From NCBI GenBank assembly GCA_025356075.1, contig JANXUT010000053.1, positions 62,001-126,000 on the forward strand: DNA of 64,000 bases, in the 5' to 3' direction. The position numbers and the translations under genes were made by a program. This stretch comes from Pseudomonadota bacterium (GTDB taxonomy: Bacteria > Pseudomonadota > Gammaproteobacteria > Steroidobacterales > Steroidobacteraceae). Below the pieces are notes generated by a model. That model was given only the letters and a program-made list of their open reading frames with translations. It ran no database searches and had not been told where the DNA came from. Every line of letters starts with the position of its first letter. Within the stretch, counting starts at the first letter, position 1. Below are positions 52,098-60,664 of this stretch, piece by piece.

Positions 52098-53720
52098 TTG
52101 CGGGAACGACTTACGCCCGGCATTCACGTGGCCGAAGAGGTCGGCGCGGGCGAAGCGATCGCCCGGGTCGCGACCACCACCGTCGCCTTCGTCGGTCGGG
52201 CGCTGCGCGGACCTGTCAACCGCGCCATCGCCGTCTCGAGCTTCGCCGATTTCCAGGCCGTGTTTGGCGGTCTGTGGCAGCCGAGCACTCTCTCCTACGC
52301 GGTCGAGCAGTTCTTCGAGAACGGCGGCCGGCTCGCGCGCATCGTCAGGGTCGTCAACGGCGGGCGCACCGCCACGCTGACGCTGCCCGCGACCAGGCTC
52401 TCGGCTCTGACCCTCGAGGCGCAGTGCGCCGGCACCCGCGAGTTCCTGCGCGCCGCGGTCGACTACGACAACCTCGATGCCGGCGACACCGACAAGTTCA
52501 ACCTGGTCGTGCAGCGGGTCCGCGCGCCGGGCTCGGAGTACGTCGAGGACCAGGAGATCTATCCGCGCCTGTCGATCGACCCGAACTCGCCGCGGCCGGT
52601 CGCGACGATGCTGGCCGAGTCCGGGCTCATCCGCCTGAAGGGGGCCGTGCCGCTCGAGCGGCCGGTACCGACCCACCGCGGCGATGGCCGCACGCTCGCC
52701 GCCTACGTGAGTTCGAACCCCGATGGCGATGATGGCGGGCCGCTCACCGACTACGACATCATCGGATCGGCGATCGAGCGCACGGGGCTGTTCGCGCTCG
52801 GCGATTCCGATCCCTTCAACTTCCTGTGCATCCCGCCGCTGACCCGCGACCACGCGGTCGGCCCGAGCGCGCTCCTGGTCGCCGCGCGCTTCTGCCGCGA
52901 CCGCCGGGCGCTCCTCCTGCTCGACCCGCCGAGCGAGTGGCAGGACCCGGCGGCGGCGCTCGAGGGCATCCGCCGCTTCGCGTTCTCGAGCGAGAACGCC
53001 GTGATGTACTTCCCGTGGATCCAGACCTACGACCGGCTGCGCGGACGCTTCGAGGCGTTCGCGCCCTCCGGCGCCGCCGCCGGCATGCTCGCGCGCCTCG
53101 ATGCGACGCGGCCGTTCTGGACGCCGCAGGAACTCGACGACGGGCCGCTCAGGCCAGGACTTCGGCCCGCCTGCGCGGTGCCGGAGGACTGGCGCTCGCG
53201 ACTCGCGGGCGCCGGCATCAACACCTTGCAGGCCGTCCGGCCGCGCCACTCGATCGGCGCGCGCACGCTTGGCGCCTCGCGCGCCACGGTGCCCGACTGG
53301 CGTTACCTGGGGCTCAGGCGCCTCGCGCTCCTAGTCGTCGCCAGCATCGAGCGCGGCACGCGCTGGGTGCTGTTCGAGCAGCCGGGGCCCGCGCTGTGGT
53401 GGCGGATCGAGCGGCAGGTGGCGGAGTTCCTGACGGCGCTGGAGCGCGAGGCGGCGTTCCCCGCGCGCCCCGATCGCAACTGGTTCGCGATCTGCGACCA
53501 GCGCGTGAACCAGCAGCGCCAGATCGGCGAGGTGCACGTGCTGTTTGGCTTCGCGGCGCTGCGCGCGGACGAGTGGCACTGCTGGCTCGTGACCCACGGC
53601 CCGGCTGGCAGCCGCGCGCAGTCGGTGAGCCTCAACCGCCTGCAATCGGCCGGCGGCAAGCCGCCGCTCGATCCTGACTTCGATGTCGCGACGGTGCTGC
53701 AGGAGCACCTGTCGCGCTAG
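52098..53720 (+). CDS. Orphan contractile tail-sheath protein
   Basis: 540-residue, full-length sheath of the phage/extracellular contractile injection type. The N-terminus LTPGIHVAEEV, then VATTTVAFVGRALRGPVNRA, SSFADFQAVFGGLWQPSTLS and AVEQFFENGGRLARIVRVVN are the classical sheath domain. The C-terminus has AGINTLQAVR, SIGARTL, WRYLGLRRLALLVVASIERGT and CDQRVNQQRQIGEVHVLFGF. It starts at TTG after GGGGGA; no other in-frame start exists before the stop at 52077. No tube, baseplate, spike or ATPase gene is adjacent. Its stop overlaps the hydantoinase stop. Confidence 0.88.
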   Translation: MRERLTPGIHVAEEVGAGEAIARVATTTVAFVGRALRGPVNRAIAVSSFADFQAVFGGLWQPSTLSYAVEQFFENGGRLARIVRVVNGGRTATLTLPATRLSALTLEAQCAGTREFLRAAVDYDNLDAGDTDKFNLVVQRVRAPGSEYVEDQEIYPRLSIDPNSPRPVATMLAESGLIRLKGAVPLERPVPTHRGDGRTLAAYVSSNPDGDDGGPLTDYDIIGSAIERTGLFALGDSDPFNFLCIPPLTRDHAVGPSALLVAARFCRDRRALLLLDPPSEWQDPAAALEGIRRFAFSSENAVMYFPWIQTYDRLRGRFEAFAPSGAAAGMLARLDATRPFWTPQELDDGPLRPGLRPACAVPEDWRSRLAGAGINTLQAVRPRHSIGARTLGASRATVPDWRYLGLRRLALLVVASIERGTRWVLFEQPGPALWWRIERQVAEFLTALEREAAFPARPDRNWFAICDQRVNQQRQIGEVHVLFGFAALRADEWHCWLVTHGPAGSRAQSVSLNRLQSAGGKPPLDPDFDVATVLQEHLSR

Positions 53721-56700
53721 GCGTCGCTCGCAGCCGGTGAACCCGCCCCGAACCCGCCGCCGCCCGGCGTTTCGATCTCGATCACATCCCCGGCGCCGAC
53801 CGTGACCGCATCGGTCGCGCCGAGCACGCTCACCGTCCCGTCGGTGCGATACACCGTCGTCCGGCCACAGGCGCCATCGCCACCGCCGGCGAGCCCGCGC
53901 GGCGCGTGGCGGCGGTTGTTGGCGAGGATCGCCGCCTCGAGTGGCCGGCGGAACTCGACCCGGCGCACGAGCCCGTCGCCGCCGTGCCAGCGCCCGCTAC
54001 CGCCGGAGCCGCGCCGATAGCGAAACTCCCTGAGCAGCACCGGCAGGCGCGACTCGAGTACCTCGGGGTCGGTGAGGCGCGAGTTCGTCATGTGCGTCTG
54101 CACGCCGCTCGCGCCGTCGAACCCGGGGCCCGCACCCGCCCCGCCCGCGATCGTCTCGTAGTACTGGCAGTCGGCGTCGCCGAAGGTGAAGTTGTTCATT
54201 GTCCCCTGCGAGTCGGCCAGCACGCCGAGCGCGCCGTAGAGGAGATCGACGATCGCCTGCGAGGTCTCGACGTTGCCGGCGACGACCGCGGCGGGCGGAG
54301 TCGGGTCGAGCAACGAGCCCGGCGGGATGATGATCTCAAGGGGCGCGAGGCAGCCCTCGTTGAGAGGGATGTCGCCCTCGACGAGGGTCCTGAACACGTA
54401 GAGGACCGCCGCCGTGCACACCGCCCGCGGCGCGTTGAAGTTGTTCGGGGATTCGGGCGAGGTGCCGGTGAAGTCGACGCGCGCGGCGCCACGCTCGCCA
54501 TCGACGGTGAGTGTGACGACGAGGCGCTCGCCGCCGTCGAGCTCGCGCTCGTGGCGCTTCGGCCCCTGGCCTGCGATCGGCAGGAGCCTGAGCGCCGTGC
54601 GGACCCGCGCCTCGGCATTCGCCTGCACGTGCGCCATGTAGGCGCTGACGGTGGCGGCGCCGTGCTCGCCGACGAGGCGGACGAGTTCGGCCGCGCCGCG
54701 GGCGTTGGCGGCGAGCTGCGCGGCGAGGTCGGCGAGATTGCGGTCGGGGCTTCGCGCCGGCCACGGTCCGCGGGCGAGGAGTGCGCGCACGCGATCCGAA
54801 TCGAACCGACCGTCGCTGACGATGCGCTCGCCCTCGAACAGCGCGCCTTCCTCCTCGATGCGATGGCTGAACGGCGGCATCGAGCCCGGCGTGATCCCGC
54901 CGATGTCGGCGTGGTGCGCGCGCGAGGCGACCCAGAACGTCGCGGCCGCGCCTTCGCCGAGGTGGACCGGGCTCACGACGGTGAGGTCCGGGAGGTGCGT
55001 GCCGCCCGCGTAGGGTGAGTTGACGAGGAACGCGTCGCCGGGTCGGATCGCCGCACCGTGCAGGTCGCGCACCGCGCGCACGCTCGCACCCATCGAGCCT
55101 AAGTGCACCGGCATGTGGGGCGCGTTCGCGACGAGGCGACCCGCCGCATCGAACACGGCGCACGAGTAATCGAGCCGCTCGCGGATGTTGACCGAGCTTG
55201 CCGCCTGGCGAAGCACGGTGCCCATCTGCTCGGCGACGTGCATGAAGAGGCCGCCGAACACCTCGATGAGCACGGGATCGGCGCGCGCCAGGTCCTGGCG
55301 GCGCGCGGCCTGCGAGCCCTCGTGCCTGAGCACGAGGCCACCGCCCGCGACCACCTCGGCGCGCCAGAGGCTCTCGAGGATCGTCGTGCCCGTCGCCTCG
55401 CTGATGATCGCGGGCCCCGTGATCGACTCTCCCGTCGGCAGGTCCTCGCGTCGCCTGAGCGGCACGTCCCGCAGCTTGCCGTCGAACCAGGCGCTGACTG
55501 TCATCGCAACGGGCGCCGGAACGGAGGTCCCGCTGCCGAGCGGGCGCGGCAGGTCGGCATCGGCGGCGCCGACGAGCTCGACGCTGACGGCGGCGATGTA
55601 GAGGAGGGCGCGCGCCGCGGGGTGGTAGCCGAAGCGTCGCGCGTGCGCCTCGCGAAAGCGCTCGGCCATTTCCTCCACCGTTCCGAACTCAACCGCGAGC
55701 GCGACGTCGGAGTCCGCGACGCGGATCTCGGCGCGCACCTCGCGCATTCGCTCCCGGGCGCCCGCGAGCCCGTCGCGCGCGCGCGCGGCCAGCTCCGCGG
55801 CGAGCACGTGGGCGGCGGCGATGCCGGGCGCCGAGAGCGGCTGCCCGAGCGTGCCACGGCGCAGCGCCCTCGGTTCCGCGAGGCCGATGCCGACGGCGGA
55901 GAGGACGCCAGCGAAGCGGTCGATGTAGATCGTGCGGATGCCAAGCGCCTCGGCGACGCGGCAGGCGTGCTGGCCGCCGGCGCCGCCGAAGCAGGCGAGC
56001 GTGAACTCGGCGGGGTCGTGCCCGGCCGAGAGGCTGACGTGCTTGATCGCGTTCGCCATCGTGTCGACGGCGACGGTGAGGAAGCCCTCGGCGACCTCCT
56101 CGGCGGAGTGCGCGATGCCGGTGCCGGCGGCCATCTCGGCGGCGATGAGCGCGAAGCGCCGCCTCACCACCTCGACCTCGAGCGGCGCGCGACCCTCCGG
56201 CCCGAACACGTGCGGCAGGTGCTCGGGCCGAAGCCGCCCGAGCAGCACGTGGATGTCGGTGACGGCGAGCGGCCCGCCGCGGCCGTAGGCGGCAGGTCCC
56301 GGGACCGCACCCGCCGAGGCAGGACCCACCGCGCAGCGCCCGTCCAGGAATCTGAGCACCGAGCCGCCGCCAGCCGCGACGGTGTGGATGTCGAGCGCCG
56401 GCACCTGCAGGCGCACGCCCGCGACGTTGAGCTCGGTGCGCCGCGCGTAGCGGCCATCGAAGAGCGACACGTCCGTCGAGGTCCCGCCCATGTCAAAGCC
56501 GATGAGGCGCGCAAAGCCCGCGGCCGTGCCGGTACGGACCATGCCGACGAGCCCGCCCGCGGGACCCGATAGCACCGCGTTCGGGCCGCGGAACGCGCTC
56601 GCCGCCGCGAGTCCGCCGTGGCTCTGCATGAGCTCGAGCCGCACGGATTCATCGAGCCTCGCCAGTGCGGCGGCGAGCGTCGCTACATAGCCGCTGACGA

Positions 56701-57343
56701 GGGCCGCAAGGTACGCATCCGCGACGGTCGTGTGGCCGCGCGGCACGAGGCCCTCGAGCGGTGCCACGTCGTGCGACACCGCGACCGCCTCGAACCCGGC
56801 GGCGCGCGCGAGGCACTCGGCCTCGCGCTCGTGCGCGGGGTACTGCCAGCCGTGCAGGAACACGATCGCCACGCTCTCGAATCCGGCCGCGCGCGCCTCG
56901 GCGAGCCCGAGGGCGAGGCTCGCGCCATCGAGGGGCTTCAGCACCTCGCCGCTCGCCGTCACGCGCTCGTCAGCCTCGATGAGGCGCGTGTAGAGGGGCG
57001 CGGGCAGGCGGATGTCGCGCCGGAAGAGCTCCGGGCGCTCCTGCGTACCGATCTGAAGCGCATCGCCGAGCCCGCGGGTCGTCACGAGTACGGTGCGGGC
57101 GCCGCTGCGTTCGAGCAGCGCGTTGGTCGCAACGGTGGTGCCGACCCGCACGCAGTCGATGCGCGCGCCGGTCGCGCCTTGAGCGGCGAGCAGCGCCTCG
57201 ATACCGGGCACCGTCGCATCGAGGTAGCGCCCCGGCGCGACCGAGAGGAGCTTGGTCGCCGTGAGCCGACCATCCGGCGCACGGCCGACGACGTCGGTGA
57301 AGGTCCCGCCGCGGTCGACCCAGAACTGCCAGCCCTCGCTCAC
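53717..57343 (-). CDS. Fused hydantoinase/oxoprolinase (HyuA-HyuB)
   Basis: 1208-residue ATP-dependent hydrolase. The HyuA half (about 1-690) begins [18 protein letters not shown], an ASKHA-type ATP loop, with [17 protein letters not shown] and [14 protein letters not shown]. The HyuB half (about 700-1208) has [20 protein letters not shown] and [17 protein letters not shown], ending [19 protein letters not shown]. Such fusions act on 5-oxoproline or hydantoins. GTG 57343 overlaps the patatin stop (GTGA), so the two are coupled. Substrate not determinable. Confidence 0.92.
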   Translation of the reverse strand: MSEGWQFWVDRGGTFTDVVGRAPDGRLTATKLLSVAPGRYLDATVPGIEALLAAQGATGARIDCVRVGTTVATNALLERSGARTVLVTTRGLGDALQIGTQERPELFRRDIRLPAPLYTRLIEADERVTASGEVLKPLDGASLALGLAEARAAGFESVAIVFLHGWQYPAHEREAECLARAAGFEAVAVSHDVAPLEGLVPRGHTTVADAYLAALVSGYVATLAAALARLDESVRLELMQSHGGLAAASAFRGPNAVLSGPAGGLVGMVRTGTAAGFARLIGFDMGGTSTDVSLFDGRYARRTELNVAGVRLQVPALDIHTVAAGGGSVLRFLDGRCAVGPASAGAVPGPAAYGRGGPLAVTDIHVLLGRLRPEHLPHVFGPEGRAPLEVEVVRRRFALIAAEMAAGTGIAHSAEEVAEGFLTVAVDTMANAIKHVSLSAGHDPAEFTLACFGGAGGQHACRVAEALGIRTIYIDRFAGVLSAVGIGLAEPRALRRGTLGQPLSAPGIAAAHVLAAELAARARDGLAGARERMREVRAEIRVADSDVALAVEFGTVEEMAERFREAHARRFGYHPAARALLYIAAVSVELVGAADADLPRPLGSGTSVPAPVAMTVSAWFDGKLRDVPLRRREDLPTGESITGPAIISEATGTTILESLWRAEVVAGGGLVLRHEGSQAARRQDLARADPVLIEVFGGLFMHVAEQMGTVLRQAASSVNIRERLDYSCAVFDAAGRLVANAPHMPVHLGSMGASVRAVRDLHGAAIRPGDAFLVNSPYAGGTHLPDLTVVSPVHLGEGAAATFWVASRAHHADIGGITPGSMPPFSHRIEEEGALFEGERIVSDGRFDSDRVRALLARGPWPARSPDRNLADLAAQLAANARGAAELVRLVGEHGAATVSAYMAHVQANAEARVRTALRLLPIAGQGPKRHERELDGGERLVVTLTVDGERGAARVDFTGTSPESPNNFNAPRAVCTAAVLYVFRTLVEGDIPLNEGCLAPLEIIIPPGSLLDPTPPAAVVAGNVETSQAIVDLLYGALGVLADSQGTMNNFTFGDADCQYYETIAGGAGAGPGFDGASGVQTHMTNSRLTDPEVLESRLPVLLREFRYRRGSGGSGRWHGGDGLVRRVEFRRPLEAAILANNRRHAPRGLAGGGDGACGRTTVYRTDGTVSVLGATDAVTVGAGDVIEIETPGGGGFGAGSPAASDA

Positions 57344-59118
57344 TTGCCGGCCGGCAGCCCAAGTCGCGCCCGCGCGGCGGGATCGAGTGAGGCGAGGCGC
57401 TCGGCGGCGTGCCGGTAGCCGGCCTCGATGGCGCGCGGGAATGCCTTCCAGTGGAGGAGGTCGACCGAGGCGAGCGGCGGCTGCAGCAGGAGGTCCGTCT
57501 GGCGCCGCCCCGCGGCGGTCGCGGCTTCGGTGTTGATCATGCCGGCGCGGATCAGGATCTGCAGGATCGTCGGGCGCTGCTTGTGGCGCCTGAACCAGCC
57601 GAGCAGCTTCCACAGCGGCGGCAGGTCGACGTCCTCGATGTCGGCGCTGAAGGTCGTGTCGCTGCCGACGTCGACCGCGATGACGATGCCGCGGTTCTGG
57701 GCGCGCATCACATCGACGGGCAGGTTGTTGATCGCGCCGCCGTCGACGTGCACCTCGCCCCTGTCGAAGATCGGCGGCAGCACGCCCGGGATCGCGACCG
57801 AGGCGCGCAGCCAGCGCCACAGCGCTCCTTGCCGGTGCACGCTCGAGCGCCCCGTGGTCAGGTTGGCCGAGACCGCATAGAAGGGCAGCGGCAGGTCCTC
57901 GATCGCCACCTCGCCGAACTCCTGCCTGAGCAGCCGGCTCACCTTGCGGCCCGAGACGAGCGAGACGATGGGCAGCGTGTAGTCGCTGAGCGGATTGGTC
58001 GCGACGAACGTGCGGTGGAAGCGCTCGATCATCTCCTCGACGCTCCAGCCGGCGGCGACTCCCGCGCCCATGATCGCGCCGATGCTGGTGCCGCCGACGA
58101 GGTCGATCGGCAGGCCCGCTTCCTTGAGCGCCTTGACGACGCCGATGTGCGCAAAGCCGCGCGCGCCGCCGCCCGAGAGCACGAGCCCGACGGCCTTGCC
58201 GGTCAGGAGCCGCGCGATGCGCTGCACGTCCTGCGGGCGCGTCACGTGATGGTGCTCGGCGCCAGGGAGGAGCGCGCGCCAGCGCGCCGCGGCGCCGGCC
58301 TGCACCTCGCCATCGTGCAGCAGCACGAGTTCGCTGCGTGCCGCGGCTCCGCCGGGGCCCCCGCCCGGCATGACGGGCCAGGGAGCTGCGCTCGCTTCGG
58401 CCCGCGCGAGCAGCAAGAGCGCATCGGCCTGGCGCATGCAGAGCTTCGTCCAGGTCGTGGGCTCGGGGTCCGCGACGTAGACGACGAACTCGTTCGCGCT
58501 CTCGATGCGATGGAACCAGGCGCTCGAGTGATCGGCGCCGCGCACGCTCCAGACGAGCTCGGTGCGCCCGAACGCCGAGAGCGCCGCGACGAGCTCGGTC
58601 GCGAAGCCGCCCGCATCGACCTCGAGGCTCTGCGGCAGCAGCGCGTAGGTGCGAGACCCCACGCCCCGCGCGGGCCGGTCGGCGGACTCGAGCCGTTCGA
58701 CCACCAGCTGCGCGAGCCTGAGCATCGCGGCCGGGTGCTGCACGATCACGCGGTCGAAGGACTCGCGCGGCAGGCGCGCGAGGTCGCTGTCCCTGAGCGA
58801 GCGCACGCTCGCCGTGCGCGGGTGGCCGGAGAGCAGTCCCATCTCGCCGACCGTTTCGCCGGCCGGGATGCGGGACAGGAGGCGCCCGCCCTCGCCGGGG
58901 GCGTAGGCGCCGAGACAGCCGGCGATGACGAGGAACATGGAATCGGGCTCATCGCCCGCCTCGAAGAGCGTCGTCCCGCCCGGCACCGACAGCCATTCGA
59001 GCTCAGCGGCGATCGCCCAGAGCGTCGCGCGATCGAGGCCGCGGAACATCGGCAACGAGCCGAGCAGCGCGACCGGATCGCCGCGCAGAACCTGGGTTTC
59101 GCTTAAGTCGCCTTCCAT
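57340..59118 (-). CDS. Cyclic-nucleotide-regulated patatin-like phospholipase
   Basis: 592 residues, NTE/RssA-like. A cNMP-binding (Crp-type) domain occupies about 15-130 (LPMFRGLDRATLWAIAAELEW, GETVGEMGLLSGHPRTASV). The patatin domain starts at LVLSGGGARGFAHIGVVKAL; the nucleophile is in GGTSIGA and the dyad Asp in VDGGAINNLPVDV. Likely a membrane-associated lysophospholipase controlled by cAMP or cGMP. ATG 59118 follows GGAG; GTG 59124 is possible. It shares an operon with the hydantoinase. Confidence 0.92.
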   Translation of the reverse strand: MEGDLSETQVLRGDPVALLGSLPMFRGLDRATLWAIAAELEWLSVPGGTTLFEAGDEPDSMFLVIAGCLGAYAPGEGGRLLSRIPAGETVGEMGLLSGHPRTASVRSLRDSDLARLPRESFDRVIVQHPAAMLRLAQLVVERLESADRPARGVGSRTYALLPQSLEVDAGGFATELVAALSAFGRTELVWSVRGADHSSAWFHRIESANEFVVYVADPEPTTWTKLCMRQADALLLLARAEASAAPWPVMPGGGPGGAAARSELVLLHDGEVQAGAAARWRALLPGAEHHHVTRPQDVQRIARLLTGKAVGLVLSGGGARGFAHIGVVKALKEAGLPIDLVGGTSIGAIMGAGVAAGWSVEEMIERFHRTFVATNPLSDYTLPIVSLVSGRKVSRLLRQEFGEVAIEDLPLPFYAVSANLTTGRSSVHRQGALWRWLRASVAIPGVLPPIFDRGEVHVDGGAINNLPVDVMRAQNRGIVIAVDVGSDTTFSADIEDVDLPPLWKLLGWFRRHKQRPTILQILIRAGMINTEAATAAGRRQTDLLLQPPLASVDLLHWKAFPRAIEAGYRHAAERLASLDPAARARLGLPAGK

Positions 59119-59201
59119 TCCCACTCCGGCCCGAAGCCGTCTACATTAACCCCGATTGGGCCCGGCCGGCGGCGGGCGCCGCCACCGTCGGAGCTGAGCG
59201 A

Positions 59202-59576
59202 GTGAAGCGTGCGAGGCGAACGTTGCGACCGAAGCCGGGTGAAGCGGCCCGTGCACGCCTCGAGGCGATCTGGCGGGTCGTCGCACGGCTCCCGGAGGGC
59301 AGCGTCTCGACCTACGGCGGCGTCGCGGCGAGCGCAGGGCTGCCGCGCGCGGCGCGCCTGGTCGGCCGGGCGCTGCGCGAGGCGCCCAAATCGCTAGGGC
59401 TGCCGTGGCACCGCGTGCTCGGCGCGGGCGGGCGCATCGTCTTCCCGGCGGGCAGCCGCAATTTCCGCGAGCAACGGCGCAGGCTCCTCGCCGAGGGCCT
59501 GACCGTGGTGCGCGGCCGGGTCCAGCTGCCGCGTGCCCGGGACCTCGATGCGCTGCTGTGGGGAAGCGACGGCTGA
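59202..59576 (+). CDS. Alkyltransferase-like protein (ATL)
   Basis: 124 residues related to O6-alkylguanine-DNA alkyltransferases. The active-site PCHRV is replaced by PWHRV (GLPWHRVLGAGG), so it cannot accept the alkyl group. ATL proteins instead bind alkylguanine and recruit nucleotide excision repair. VARLPEGSVSTYGGVAASAGLPRAAR and FREQRRRLLAEG fit the DNA-binding domain. GTG start. Confidence 0.9.
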   Translation: MKRARRTLRPKPGEAARARLEAIWRVVARLPEGSVSTYGGVAASAGLPRAARLVGRALREAPKSLGLPWHRVLGAGGRIVFPAGSRNFREQRRRLLAEGLTVVRGRVQLPRARDLDALLWGSDG

Positions 59577-59611
59577 TAAGATCGAGGGCTACTCACCCAG
59601 AGGCGCACACG

Positions 59612-60124
59612 ATGGGTCGATACGTCGTCTTTTCGCACGGCAAGGAAAGCGGCCCGTGGGGCACCAAGATTTCCGCGCTCGCCGACATCGCCCGCGCCGA
59701 GGGCTACGAGGTCGAGTCGGTCGACTACCGCGGCATCGATGATCCGCACGCGCGCGTGACGCGCCTCCTCGCCTACTGCCGCGACTTCCAGGGCCGCCTG
59801 GTGCTCGTCGGCTCCAGCATGGGCGGCCACGTCTCGACGGCGGGCTCGCGGCTACTTAGGACCGCCGGGCTCTTCCTGATGGCGCCCGCGTTCTACGTGC
59901 CCGGATTCGAGGCGCTGACGCCCGAGCCCGCCGATTGCCCGGTGACGATCGTGCACGGCTGGCGGGACGAGGTGGTGCCGGTGGACAACAGCATCCGCTT
60001 TGCGCGCGAGCACGGCGCGAGCCTGCACATACTCGACACCGACCACCGCATGCAGGACAAGATCCGCGAGATCGGCTACTACTTCGAATATTTCCTGATC
60101 ACGCTCGACAAGTTCGGCGGCTAA
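59612..60124 (+). CDS. Small alpha/beta-hydrolase
   Basis: 170-residue serine hydrolase with GSSMGGHVS as nucleophile elbow, HGWRDEVVPV as the Asp loop and DTDHRMQ as the His. It lacks a cap domain. It begins VVFSHGKESGPWGTKISALA, a form common in small cytoplasmic esterases of unknown role. Between the ATL gene and the lipoprotein gene, gaps 35 and 25 bases. Confidence 0.85.
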   Translation: MGRYVVFSHGKESGPWGTKISALADIARAEGYEVESVDYRGIDDPHARVTRLLAYCRDFQGRLVLVGSSMGGHVSTAGSRLLRTAGLFLMAPAFYVPGFEALTPEPADCPVTIVHGWRDEVVPVDNSIRFAREHGASLHILDTDHRMQDKIREIGYYFEYFLITLDKFGG

Positions 60125-60149
60125 CGCCCTCGGCATCCGGAGACTCAAC

Positions 60150-60392
60150 GTGGCCAATGCAAAACGCTATGTCTGGCTCATCGCCTTGATGCTCACGGCC
60201 TGCGGCGGCTCCGCGCCGCCGCCCGCCCCGCCGCCGGCGCCGCCGCGCGAGCGCACGGTGTTCGACGACCTCGTCGACAAGAAGACCACGGTGCCGGCCG
60301 CGGCCGAGACCGCGCAGCGCGAGCACATGGAGGCGACCCGGCGCGCGCTCGATGAGGCGGAAGGCCCACCCGCCGAGGGCGCACCGAGGTGA
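60150..60392 (+). CDS. Small lipoprotein (80 aa)
   Basis: GTG start; signal RYVWLIALMLTAC ends in a lipobox with Cys18, followed by a Pro-rich linker and a charged helix (AETAQREHMEATRRALDEAE). No domain recognised. Probably an outer-membrane anchored helix. Its stop overlaps the GIY-YIG start. Confidence 0.75.
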   Translation: MANAKRYVWLIALMLTACGGSAPPPAPPPAPPRERTVFDDLVDKKTTVPAAAETAQREHMEATRRALDEAEGPPAEGAPR

Positions 60393-60664
60393 GCGAGGCC
60401 CCCTGGCGGGTCTACATCATCGAGACCGAGCGCGGCACGCTCTACACCGGCATCACGACCTCGCTCGAGCGGCGGCTCGCCGAGCACGCCGCCAGCGACG
60501 GCCGCGGCGCGCGCTACTTCCGCTTCGGCTCGCCACGGCGGCTCTGCTACGTCGAGTGCGCCGAGGATCGGGCGGCGGCGCTGAGGCGTGAGGCGCAGAT
60601 CAAGCGCCTGCCGCGACGCCGGAAGCTCGAGCTCATCGCCGCGACCCCGCTGGCCGAGCGGTGA
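60389..60664 (+). CDS. GIY-YIG nuclease-like protein
   Basis: 91 residues. VYIIETERGTLYTGITTSLERRL is the GIY-YIG motif in its VYII-YTG form, RYFRFGSPRRLCYVE the second block and EAQIKRLPRRRKLELIA the basic C-terminus. It belongs to the YhbQ/UPF0213 family, small DNA-binding nucleases of uncertain role. Overlaps both the lipoprotein stop and the plsB GTG. Confidence 0.9.
   Translation: MSEAPWRVYIIETERGTLYTGITTSLERRLAEHAASDGRGARYFRFGSPRRLCYVECAEDRAAALRREAQIKRLPRRRKLELIAATPLAER

Noticed and set aside
52098-53720. Prophage or injection-system island around the sheath
   Set aside because: Flanking genes are ordinary metabolic genes; no integrase, tube, baseplate, lysis or att-like repeats seen.
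57344-57820. N-terminal extension of the hydantoinase
   Set aside because: Overlaps the patatin coding region and is Arg/Pro low-complexity; the GTG at 57343 fits the domain start and the GTGA overlap.
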